The notes beneath the pieces are model-generated. The model was not told the origin of the DNA. It made no database searches and saw only the letters and a program-made list of their open reading frames with translations. A stretch of DNA of 7,661 nt from Methylophilaceae bacterium (lineage in GTDB: Bacteria; Pseudomonadota; Gammaproteobacteria; Burkholderiales; Methylophilaceae): NCBI GenBank assembly GCA_947379975.1, contig CANCPF010000051.1:1-7661 (forward strand). The letters are read 5' to 3'. Position numbers and translations under genes: made by a program. Shown here piece by piece: positions 1 through 6,158 of this stretch; within the stretch, counting starts at the first letter, position 1, and each line of letters begins with the position of its first letter.

Positions 1-390
1 ATACATCGCTCCTTGCATCAAGGTGATGAGGAAATGGATAGGCCAGTTTCTGTAAAAGAGAATTACAAGGTCATACGAAAAGTCATCCGAGATAAGTTTA
101 GCTTTTATCGTGAAATGGGTGCGCCAGACGCAATGGTATGGCAGGGCATCAACACACCGCAATGGTTAATCACAAGTCTCAGTGAAGAGGACAAGGATTT
201 GTATGGATTGTTTTATGCAATTCCTGAAGAGCAAGACCTTCGCTACAACCGCATTGCCAGACAGCGAAAGGTAAGTAAATTTGATTTGGTTGAAATACTT
301 AAAGATAAGTATGTTGAGTTAAACCCTGAGAGTAGCCCTAGTGAGGTTACGAATCGTGTCTCTTGTTCAGAGCAGTTGTTTTTAGAGTAA
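1..390 (+). CDS. Unrecognised protein, probably 5'-partial
   Basis: The reading frame is open from the first base of the window to a TAA at 388-390, so the gene probably begins upstream. If it starts inside the window, the best start is the ATG at 34, which has an AAGGTG ribosome-binding-like sequence at 20-25 and would give 118 residues. The TTG at 13 has no such support. The product is soluble-looking, rich in charged residues, with no membrane segment, signal peptide or metal-binding motif. Its only striking stretch is a Trp-containing segment (MVWQGINTPQWLI), followed by a basic/acidic helical-looking half. I do not recognise the family. It lies 59 bases upstream of the zinc-ribbon gene on the same strand, which suggests common transcription or at least common membership in an accessory block. 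Confidence 0.6.
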   Translation: MHRSLHQGDEEMDRPVSVKENYKVIRKVIRDKFSFYREMGAPDAMVWQGINTPQWLITSLSEEDKDLYGLFYAIPEEQDLRYNRIARQRKVSKFDLVEILKDKYVELNPESSPSEVTNRVSCSEQLFLE

Positions 391-449
391 AAAATATCCT
401 CATTCTTGAGGGAAGTCACCAATTAATTCTATGAAATTAAGGAGTTCTC

Positions 450-1322
450 ATGACACCTGGACCCACGCTACTTAAGGCTTGCAATAAATGTGGCGGTTTA
501 AGTTGGACTGGCACATTTGCCTCAACCAATACATTTGGAGCCAAGTTTTGGCCTGACGGGAAAATTGATGCTCCAATGCAACCAGACGAGCATTGGCTAG
601 TTCTATGTGGCCATTGCAACCAACCTATATGGGTCGATGAAACAGAAGAAATAGACGGTTACTGGAGTTACAAACGGCTATCTTACGTTGGTTATAGAAG
701 GTATATGGGCGTTGATAAGGAATGGAATGAACGGGGTCAAAATAGATTACGTCCTAGAAGCATCGACGATTTTGACAATAACTATGACTCAGAAGCTTAT
801 GAATACTTTAATGGCAATATGTCATGTGATCAAGAAGCTAATTATGATGAGAAAAGGCGAATAGCTTACAGTATTTATGTTGTCAACCTGAAAGCGAAGT
901 ATCCAAATACACAAGAATATAAATCCACAACGGTGGCTGACCTACAAGATACGCTTAATCAAAATTCACTTAGCCTCAAAAAGGAAGTTTATATAAGATT
1001 ACGCTTGATGCGTTTATATAACGATGTTAATCGAGATAATCCCGAGCCCCAACCTGCATTTGAAACTCAATATGCCAATTGGATACAACTTATAAAGTGT
1101 CTAAGCGAGGAGGGTACCTCTGCACGACAAAGAATACCAAACGATTTTTTAGTGGCTGAAATATATCGAGAAATGGGGAGGTTTACAGAAGCAGTAGAAA
1201 CTCTCAATAAATGGACATTTGAAAAACGTGGCGAAGGGTATGAGCGTGAACTAATCAGGAAAAATAGACTTGTTAAGCTGTGTGACAATCAAGATGCTAG
1301 AGTTATGGCTATAGCAGAATAA
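450..1322 (+). CDS. Zinc-ribbon protein with C-terminal TPR-like segment
   Basis: This encodes 290 residues and starts at an ATG preceded by a strong AAGGAG at 439-444 with 5-base spacing. The N-terminus holds a split zinc ribbon, with C11-x2-C14 and C53-x2-C56. Between the cysteine pairs is a pattern (NTFGAKFWPDGKIDAPM) that I associate with a widespread uncharacterised zinc-ribbon family in which a treble-clef-like head is followed by 'W..DE'. The middle (about residues 90-135) is acidic and rich in Asp, Asn and Tyr, probably a linker. Around residues 230-252 the sequence VAEIYREMGRFTEAVETLNKW looks like a single tetratricopeptide-type helix pair. There is no signal peptide or membrane segment, so it is probably cytoplasmic. 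No catalytic residues are evident; a protein- or nucleic-acid-binding adaptor role is inference. It sits between two other accessory-looking genes on the same strand. Confidence 0.8.
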   Translation: MTPGPTLLKACNKCGGLSWTGTFASTNTFGAKFWPDGKIDAPMQPDEHWLVLCGHCNQPIWVDETEEIDGYWSYKRLSYVGYRRYMGVDKEWNERGQNRLRPRSIDDFDNNYDSEAYEYFNGNMSCDQEANYDEKRRIAYSIYVVNLKAKYPNTQEYKSTTVADLQDTLNQNSLSLKKEVYIRLRLMRLYNDVNRDNPEPQPAFETQYANWIQLIKCLSEEGTSARQRIPNDFLVAEIYREMGRFTEAVETLNKWTFEKRGEGYERELIRKNRLVKLCDNQDARVMAIAE

Positions 1323-1372
1323 TAATAATTTTCAGGGTACGGGGTACCTCAAATATTTAAAGCTGAGCAGAG

Positions 1373-1387
1373 CGATAAGTCTTATCG
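1373..1387. promoter_or_regulatory. Inverted repeat upstream of the MauJ-like gene
   Basis: CGATAAG and CTTATCG form a perfect 7-base inverted repeat around a single central T, 39 bases upstream of the MauJ-like start codon. A one-base spacer makes an RNA hairpin sterically unlikely, and no T-tract follows, so a DNA operator for a dimeric regulator fits better than a terminator. No clear -35/-10 pair could be assigned next to it, and the identity of any regulator is unknown. Confidence 0.3.
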
Positions 1388-1426
1388 ACTAATTTTAAAG
1401 AGGTAATGAGAGTTTTGGATTAGTAA

Positions 1427-2731
1427 ATGGAAACACCATACATAAAGCATATTTTTGGGTCTGAAGTGGATAATAAGCTTGCTAGTCAGTTGGGATGGCT
1501 GACTACTGGGGTTGCGTCGTCAATATCTTGGCCATCAGCTGATGTTTGTATTCAATATCTTGGAGATGATTATTTTCTAAGAGGATCTGAGAGGGCGGGT
1601 GAAAGGTCACCACCTGGAATTACCATTGCTTGTGATCAAGCTGATATTGATAAGGCTCTGGCTAAAGTTTATAGATTTACTTCAGTTCTTAGCTGGTTTA
1701 TGGGAGGTTTTGTTGATGTGTCTGGGTATATATGGGGAAATCGGCCTAGCCTTTATGGAAACCCAAGAACTGTATTTTCGACATTGGGTATAGCGGGTGA
1801 AAAGACATTTAATTGTAATCATATGCCACTTATTGATTCAGAAAATATTCGCAAGGCTCTCGCTTTCTGGCGTGAGGGGCAGAGATTGTATGATGTTCAT
1901 CCTAGCTACTCATTTCTAAGTTTCTATAAAGTTATTGAGTCACAGTTTTTGGATCCAAGGAAGAGAGTTGAGTGGGTTAAGGTGAATCTAGATAAATTAA
2001 CTAACCAGGCAGCTAAAAGGGTATTTGAGCTTCGTAGTGCAGGAGTAGACGTTAATAATCATCTTTATCAAAGTGGTCGATGCGCAATTGCCCACGCATC
2101 TGTGGACGGAACAATAGTCGATCCAGATAATCCTTCGGATAAAAGACGTTTAAATGATGATTTGATTGTAATAAAAGAACTTGCACGTATTTATATTGAT
2201 GAGGAATTGAATGTACCGACCTCCAGATCATTGTATCAATCGAGAAATCGTTTAGCTCCTTGGGCTCAAATGCTAAGTATTGATTTATTGGATACATCGA
2301 GTAAGGGAAAGCAAGTAACTGAAATCTCTGGATTTAAAGGTCAAGAGGTCTCAGTTGGTTTGTGGCCTGATGGAGCCATTAGTGGTCTTGAAAGGATGAG
2401 AGTCAATTGTGAATCTTCTAGTCAAGCGATGATTAAACTAGAGTTAATTAACGACTCTAAAACTATTCTATTGATATTTTATCTCGATTATAAAAATGGC
2501 AGGGTTCATACGGCCCTTAAGGAAAGTGGGTTGGTTTTTAATGAGACAAAGCCATCAAAGGCTGATGCTGAAGCCTTCGCTACATTTTTTTATAAAGTTC
2601 TCGGAAACGGAATTGCAGAGCTAACAATTAATGACTTTGAGCCCATAGACTGTGAGGTAGTTATTCCAGTGAATATTATTCCACCAAACCCAGAAATTGC
2701 GATTAGAGACTTTGTGGCTCGGTTTGAATGA
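1427..2731 (+). CDS. MauJ-like protein with HEPN-type motif
   Basis: This encodes 434 residues. An in-frame TAA lies directly before the ATG and the next Met is residue 92, so the start is secure although its ribosome-binding site is weak. Around residues 142-255 is an all-helical region with YSFLSFYKVIES (161-172) and then R218-CAIA-H223, an R-x4-H arrangement of the kind that forms the active site in HEPN ribonucleases. It is followed by VDPDNPSDKRRLNDD and a long helix. This ensemble resembles proteins annotated 'methylamine utilization protein MauJ', a name inherited from the mau cluster that does not establish a role in methylamine use; no other mau gene is present. Residues 1-135 and the C-terminal 150 residues, which look beta-rich, match nothing I can name. 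There is no signal peptide, so it is likely cytoplasmic. RNA cleavage or nucleotide-directed defence is a hypothesis from the motif and from the location beside a probable att site. Confidence 0.75.
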   Translation: METPYIKHIFGSEVDNKLASQLGWLTTGVASSISWPSADVCIQYLGDDYFLRGSERAGERSPPGITIACDQADIDKALAKVYRFTSVLSWFMGGFVDVSGYIWGNRPSLYGNPRTVFSTLGIAGEKTFNCNHMPLIDSENIRKALAFWREGQRLYDVHPSYSFLSFYKVIESQFLDPRKRVEWVKVNLDKLTNQAAKRVFELRSAGVDVNNHLYQSGRCAIAHASVDGTIVDPDNPSDKRRLNDDLIVIKELARIYIDEELNVPTSRSLYQSRNRLAPWAQMLSIDLLDTSSKGKQVTEISGFKGQEVSVGLWPDGAISGLERMRVNCESSSQAMIKLELINDSKTILLIFYLDYKNGRVHTALKESGLVFNETKPSKADAEAFATFFYKVLGNGIAELTINDFEPIDCEVVIPVNIIPPNPEIAIRDFVARFE

Positions 2732-2747
2732 AGTCCTACTATTTAAA

Positions 2748-2882
2748 TTCCCTGTTTTTCCCTGTTCCGAAAATACTAGTTTTAACTAAGTTGCAGTGTT
2801 ACGAGGGCAGGGCAGAGTATTTTATTGGATTTATGCCTCAATTTTATTGAAATACCCTGTAAATTACCCTGTTAGCAGGGAA
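2748..2882. repeat. Clustered CCCTGT repeats, probable integrase arm sites
   Basis: TTCCCTGTT occurs at 2748-2756 and again at 2758-2766. The related TACCCTGTA and TACCCTGTT occur at 2853-2861 and 2865-2873. Inverted CAGGG copies lie at 2808-2812 and 2876-2880, the latter forming a small CCCTG/CAGGG hairpin with a four-base loop. Paired copies at 10- and 12-base intervals, on both sides of a non-coding stretch, look like arm-type binding sites of a tyrosine integrase. I recall similar doubled CCCTGTT motifs at the ends of proteobacterial genomic islands. The function is inferred; the repeats themselves are plain. Confidence 0.55.
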
Positions 2883-2904
2883 AGACAACCTAGCCATAGA
2901 CTCA

Positions 2905-2947
2905 CTCCACCGCCATAAAGACGTAAGTTGTTGATTTATAACAACTT
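2905..2947 (+). other. Candidate att site with tRNA-Ser-like 3' end
   Basis: CTCCACCGCCA at 2905-2915 matches what a tRNA-Ser 3' acceptor end would look like (acceptor strand, G discriminator, CCA). The bases before it do not form a T-arm, so no complete tRNA is present. Ten bases on, AAGTTGTT (2925-2932) and AACAACTT (2940-2947) form a perfect inverted repeat around a 7-base centre, GATTTAT. That is the geometry of a tyrosine-recombinase crossover core. Together with the CCCTGT repeats to the left and a terminator to the right, this fits the tRNA-distal att site of an element inserted at a tRNA-Ser gene. The intact tRNA and the integrase would lie beyond the left edge of the window. Confidence 0.4.
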
Positions 2948-2951
2948 TCCT

Positions 2952-2986
2952 GCAAAAGCCCCGCCAGTAGCGGGGCTTTTGCTTTT
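2952..2986 (+). terminator. Strong Rho-independent terminator
   Basis: GCAAAAGCCCCGC (2952-2964) pairs perfectly with GCGGGGCTTTTGC (2970-2982) around the five-base loop CAGTA, followed by TTTT. This is a 13-base-pair GC-rich stem. No intact gene ends just before it: the MauJ-like gene stops 220 bases upstream. It may therefore be the original terminator of the gene whose 3' end was used as attachment site (a tRNA in my reading), now separated from that gene by the inserted element. Confidence 0.9.
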
Positions 2987-3210
2987 GTACTTTCTCTATA
3001 GTCCCTAAAGTCTGTCTTTTCCGCTCATTTTATCTTTATTCTCTGCAGCCCAATTTGAGAGTCCTTGGTCTTTATTTAGTAAAACCGAGCAGAGACTTTT
3101 GCATATTCCAATCATTGGGTAGCACGCGGAACTGTTTCATATATGTGAGCTTTAGATGATCTATTTAGCCTCATAAAAATCTTTTTAAAAATGATCTTAT
3201 CGCTTAAAAC
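2987..3210. other. Intergenic stretch without recognisable gene
   Basis: The 561-base gap between the MauJ-like gene and the cytochrome operon contains the repeats, the att-like site and the terminator in its left half, and the FNR box and promoter at its right end. The stretch between them is AT-rich, has no open reading frame with a credible ribosome-binding site on either strand, and shows no tRNA or other RNA fold that I can recognise. Confidence 0.5.
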
Positions 3211-3224
3211 TTGATATAAATCAA
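3211..3224 (+). promoter_or_regulatory. Perfect FNR/ANR-type box
   Basis: TTGATATAAATCAA is an exact, fully palindromic match to the consensus TTGAT-N4-ATCAA bound by FNR, ANR and DNR-type Crp-family regulators. Its centre lies 75 bases before the cytochrome start codon. It implies activation of the operon under low oxygen, or under nitric oxide if the regulator is a DNR/NNR type. The sequence cannot tell these regulators apart. Confidence 0.85.
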
Positions 3225-3246
3225 ACCTAAGGCAATAGACAAGATT

Positions 3247-3252
3247 TAGAGT
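3247..3252 (+). promoter_or_regulatory. Candidate -10 of the cytochrome operon
   Basis: TAGAGT (4 of 6 matches to TATAAT) lies where a class II FNR-dependent promoter requires it. With transcription starting near 3259, the FNR box centre is at about -41.5 and this hexamer at -12 to -7. The weak -10 and absence of a good -35 are usual for activator-dependent promoters. The predicted leader would be about 34 bases. Confidence 0.45.
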
Positions 3253-3292
3253 GAAATCATTAGTATTACCTTAAAATACAAGGGTTTTATAT

Positions 3293-4636
3293 ATGATTAA
3301 AACTTTAGCAAAAATACTTTTTATAGTTTCGGTCGCAATGGCTTTATCGCCGATTACTAGTTTTGCAGTCCCATCATACGCAAGGCAGACTGGAATGAAC
3401 TGCGCGGCATGTCACACCAGCTTTCCAGAACTAACACCTTTTGGTAGGGAATTTAAGTTGAATGGATATACATTAGGTGAACGGCAGTTACTTCCGTTAG
3501 CTGCCATGATGCAATTTTCCATGACTAATGTCGCTAAAAATCATGATGCCAGTGGCGCACAAATAATGTTGCATCAGAATGATCCACAATTTGATGTACT
3601 AGGGCTTTTCGCTGCAGGTAAGTTAAGTGATTATGCCGGTATGTTTGTGCAATGGACTTACTCTAACAATGGCACCACAAATGGTGATGGTAAAATCGTA
3701 GGCCATAGCGGGCTGGATAACACTGACATTAGAGCTATTATGACGCATGATGTTTTTGGGAAAAATACAGTCTTTGGTTTAAATTTAAATAATAATCCTT
3801 CAGTACAGGATGTATGGAACACCACGCCAGCTTGGGGATTTCCTTATAATGGTCCTAATTTACCAAATGTTCCAGGCCCTAGTTTTAACAGTTCAGTCAT
3901 CGAGGGCGGCCTTAGCCAGCAGGTGGCTGGACTTGGCGCTTATGTTTGGTATGACCGTCATTTATATGGTGAGTTATCATTCTATGGAAATGCCAATAAA
4001 GGATTCCGTATTTTAAGTGCTGGGCAGAGCGGTAGCGATGGTTCTATAACCCAAATTGCTGGAAGAAACAATCCTTATTGGCGTTTGGCATGGAACGAGG
4101 ACTGGGGGGCACACTCGCTAATGGTCGGTACGTATGGCATGCAAGTTGATAAATTCCCTGATCCATTGAGTCCCTATGGAGTAACTGACAGATTCACGGA
4201 CACTGCCCTAGATGCGCAATATCAGTTTTTGTCTGACCCCCATATCGTTACAGTGCAGACCACGTTTATTCATGAGAAACAGGATAATAGGGCTAGTTAT
4301 GATTTAGGAAACACGGCTAATCCGCAGAATCACTTGAATACATTTAAGGCCAAAGTGAGTTATTTATACGATAGAAAATATGGTGCCTCTTTTGCATACT
4401 TTGATACTACGGGGAGTAACGATGCAGTCGCATTTAATAGCGGGAATAATACTGTAACTAAGCCCGACACTCAAAGCTACGTCATGCAGCTTGATTACAA
4501 TCCTTGGACATTTGCTAGAGTTTCTTTGCAATATACAGGCTATATCAAGTTTGATGGTTCTAGGGAAGCTGACTTGGCAGGTTTCAAGCCAAGGGATAGA
4601 AATACACTGTTCCTCAGCACTTGGTTTGCCTTTTAA
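3293..4636 (+). CDS. Cyc2-like fused cytochrome c/outer-membrane porin
   Basis: This encodes 447 residues; the ATG is preceded by AAGGG at 3280-3284. Residues 1-25 are a Sec signal peptide with probable cleavage after SFA. A short N-terminal domain follows with one heme-c site (C37-AA-C40-H41) inside RQTGMNCAACHTSFPELTPF and GREFKLNGYTLG. The remaining roughly 380 residues alternate polar and aromatic residues with Gly/Asn-rich turns, contain a VWNTTPAWGFPY stretch (about 179-190), and end in ...LSTWFAF, the C-terminal aromatic signature of outer-membrane barrels. The architecture (one N-terminal heme plus barrel, 400-500 residues) is that of Cyc2, the outer-membrane cytochrome of iron oxidisers. 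However, the VWNTTPAWGFPY block is not something I associate with classical Cyc2, so it may be a sister family. Its likely role is electron exchange between the cell surface and periplasm; the natural donor or acceptor is unknown. It is first in an operon with cytochrome c4 and lies under an FNR-type box. Confidence 0.8.
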   Translation: MIKTLAKILFIVSVAMALSPITSFAVPSYARQTGMNCAACHTSFPELTPFGREFKLNGYTLGERQLLPLAAMMQFSMTNVAKNHDASGAQIMLHQNDPQFDVLGLFAAGKLSDYAGMFVQWTYSNNGTTNGDGKIVGHSGLDNTDIRAIMTHDVFGKNTVFGLNLNNNPSVQDVWNTTPAWGFPYNGPNLPNVPGPSFNSSVIEGGLSQQVAGLGAYVWYDRHLYGELSFYGNANKGFRILSAGQSGSDGSITQIAGRNNPYWRLAWNEDWGAHSLMVGTYGMQVDKFPDPLSPYGVTDRFTDTALDAQYQFLSDPHIVTVQTTFIHEKQDNRASYDLGNTANPQNHLNTFKAKVSYLYDRKYGASFAYFDTTGSNDAVAFNSGNNTVTKPDTQSYVMQLDYNPWTFARVSLQYTGYIKFDGSREADLAGFKPRDRNTLFLSTWFAF

Positions 4637-4654
4637 GCTTAGCGGAGAATGATG

Positions 4655-5260
4655 ATGAATTATCGTATATTAGTGTCTTTGGGATTAATCAGCTTAGCTG
4701 TGGCTTCCTCTGCATTTGCCGCAGACTCTGGTGCTAAGCTTGAAAGCCAGCTCTGTTCGGTTTGCCATGGACGTGGCGGTACAACCAGCTCAGAGCTTTT
4801 CCCTCAACTTGCTGGGCAGCCCGCGCCTTATTTTATTGCCCAAATGAAAGCTTTTAGGGACAAGTCACGTTCGGAAGAAAATGCTCAGAGATTTATGTGG
4901 GGCATTTCTTCTAGACTTTCAGATCAGGATATTGAGCAGTTGGCGTCTTTTTATGAAACTAAAACACCTGCGCATCTTGGCAAAATTTCAGATCAAGTAA
5001 AGTATGACTTGGGTAAAGATATTTTTACAAATGGCCATCTTGATAAAGGTGTTCCACCGTGCATGGCTTGCCATGGGGAAAAGGGGGAAGGCAAGGAATC
5101 TACTCCTAGACTCGGCGGTCAACATGAGGTTTACCTAAAAAGGCAACTTAAGGTTTTTTATGGTAATGAACGCCCAGCCGCCGTAACTATGCACGAGGTA
5201 GTGAAAGGCTTGTCAGAAACGGATATTGACGCGATTGCTCAATACCTGCAAGCGCAGTAA
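4655..5260 (+). CDS. Diheme cytochrome c4, periplasmic
   Basis: The gene opens with three consecutive ATGs (4649, 4652, 4655). The GGAG at 4644-4647 suits only the third, seven bases away, giving 201 residues. A signal peptide is cleaved probably after SAFA (residue 22). Two homologous cytochrome domains follow. The first has C34-SV-C37-H38 with M81 as likely sixth ligand; the second has C136-MA-C139-H140 with M179. Each ends in the typical 'LS..DI..(L/I)A.(F/Y)' helix. Mature length of about 180 residues is normal for c4. Such proteins shuttle electrons in the periplasm, commonly to terminal oxidases. It follows the Cyc2-like gene after 18 bases, so translation is probably coupled to the same transcript. 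Its obvious partner is that outer-membrane cytochrome, as Cyc1 (also c4-type) is partner of Cyc2 in Acidithiobacillus ferrooxidans. Confidence 0.9.
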   Translation: MNYRILVSLGLISLAVASSAFAADSGAKLESQLCSVCHGRGGTTSSELFPQLAGQPAPYFIAQMKAFRDKSRSEENAQRFMWGISSRLSDQDIEQLASFYETKTPAHLGKISDQVKYDLGKDIFTNGHLDKGVPPCMACHGEKGEGKESTPRLGGQHEVYLKRQLKVFYGNERPAAVTMHEVVKGLSETDIDAIAQYLQAQ

Positions 5261-5285
5261 AAATTCAGCACTTATATCACATCTC

Positions 5286-5322
5286 AATTGGCTAGCCCAT
5301 TAAATTTTGGTTAGCCAATTTT
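5286..5322 (+). terminator. Terminator of the cytochrome operon
   Basis: AATTGGCTAGCC (5286-5297) pairs with GGTTAGCCAATT (5309-5320) over 12 positions with one G-U wobble, around an 11-base loop, and ends in a short T run. It stands 25 bases after the c4 stop codon and closes the two-gene operon. Confidence 0.8.
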
Positions 5323-5355
5323 CAATTAAATACCGCCCATATTGCCTAATGCTAG

Positions 5356-5376
5356 GTTGCTGTATTAAACAGCAAC
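5356..5376. promoter_or_regulatory. Inverted repeat at the DUF1345 promoter
   Basis: GTTGCTGT and ACAGCAAC form a perfect 8-base inverted repeat separated by ATTAA. There is no T-tract, and the repeat covers the -35 position relative to the TATACT at 5386-5391. An operator for a dimeric repressor or activator is therefore likelier than a terminator. The regulator is unknown. Confidence 0.4.
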
Positions 5377-5385
5377 ATCCTCTTG

Positions 5386-5391
5386 TATACT
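5386..5391 (+). promoter_or_regulatory. Candidate -10 of the DUF1345 gene
   Basis: TATACT matches the -10 consensus at five of six positions. Transcription would begin near 5398, leaving a leader of about 37 bases before the ATG at 5435 but almost none before the TTG at 5405. No good -35 is seen at the usual distance; that position lies within the inverted repeat. Confidence 0.4.
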
Positions 5392-5434
5392 TAAATTCAC
5401 TTACTTGAATTCAAAGTATCCACAAGCCAAAAAT

Positions 5435-6118
5435 ATGACTCAAGCACACTCCTTAGCGCGCCCAATTTTTATACGCATTATCCTATCGCGACCTAGACTT
5501 TTCGGCTCGATTCTTGTCGGGATTTTAGTCGCGCTACTATTGCCAAAAGATTTAGCCTTACATGGAGTTACGCGGGCAATTGTTGGCTGGAACGTAGGTA
5601 CTTGGCTTTACTTGATATTAGCCGCCCGCATGATGTTTTGGACATCGCAGAATAAAATGCGTACTCGCGCCCTCATACAAGATGATGGGAAGTATGTTGT
5701 GCTAGGAATGGTGGTTATTGCCGCGATAGTTTCTATAGGGGCAATCGTTGCAGAACTTTCCGTGGTAAAAGATATGCATGGCTTGCTACGTTATGCACAT
5801 GTCACCTTGGCTGTACTGACAATTTTATCTTCATGGGCGTTTACGCAAGTGATGTTTGCCCTACATTATGCACATGACTTTTATGTTGCAAAAGAGCATG
5901 GTGAATCAGGTGGATTAGATTTTCCAGGAACATCCACGCTAGATTATAGTGATTTTCTTTATTTTTCTTGCGTCATTGGCACATCTGGTCAAACGGCTGA
6001 TGTGAGCTTTACCAGTAGATCCATGCGAAGAACCGGCCTAATACATTGTGTTCTGGCCTTCTTTTTTAATACAACATTAGTAGCACTAACCATCAACATT
6101 GCGTCAGGATTGATATGA
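5435..6118 (+). CDS. DUF1345 family integral membrane protein
   Basis: This encodes 227 residues from the ATG at 5435. An in-frame TTG at 5405 would add ten residues but lies too near the predicted transcription start; neither has a clear ribosome-binding site. Hydrophobic segments at about 22-37, 47-66, 88-107, 121-146 and 201-225, plus a semi-hydrophobic stretch at 171-185, place it in the inner membrane. Family hallmarks are GWNVGTWLYL (51-60), FALHYAHDFY (141-150), GGLDFPG (159-165) and DYSDFLYFSCVIGTSGQTAD (170-189), then a final helix FNTTLVALTIN. The DUF1345 family has no established function. The re-entrant-looking, Thr/Gly-containing segment before the last helix is reminiscent of a channel pore loop, which is speculation. 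A lipoprotein gene follows after 40 bases and may be co-transcribed. Confidence 0.88.
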   Translation: MTQAHSLARPIFIRIILSRPRLFGSILVGILVALLLPKDLALHGVTRAIVGWNVGTWLYLILAARMMFWTSQNKMRTRALIQDDGKYVVLGMVVIAAIVSIGAIVAELSVVKDMHGLLRYAHVTLAVLTILSSWAFTQVMFALHYAHDFYVAKEHGESGGLDFPGTSTLDYSDFLYFSCVIGTSGQTADVSFTSRSMRRTGLIHCVLAFFFNTTLVALTINIASGLI

Positions 6119-6158
6119 ATTATCAAAAAAATCGTTATTTAGAAGTGAGCCCTTAATC

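Noticed and set aside
398..411. CCTCA/TGAGG hairpin between the first two genes
   Set aside because: Only five base pairs and no T-tract; too weak to call a terminator or attenuator.
437..619. Minus-strand frame over the zinc-ribbon coding start
   Set aside because: The plus strand has a strong AAGGAG and a CxxC/CxxC ribbon in this stretch, so the reverse frame is a shadow.
1427..2731. Methylamine utilisation role for the MauJ-like gene
   Set aside because: The name is inherited from family annotation, and none of the methylamine dehydrogenase or maturation genes occurs in the window.
2895..2915. Complete tRNA or tmRNA gene ending at CTCCACCGCCA
   Set aside because: The bases upstream do not form a T-loop, anticodon arm or matching 5' acceptor; only the 3' tail is present, so it is treated as an att remnant.
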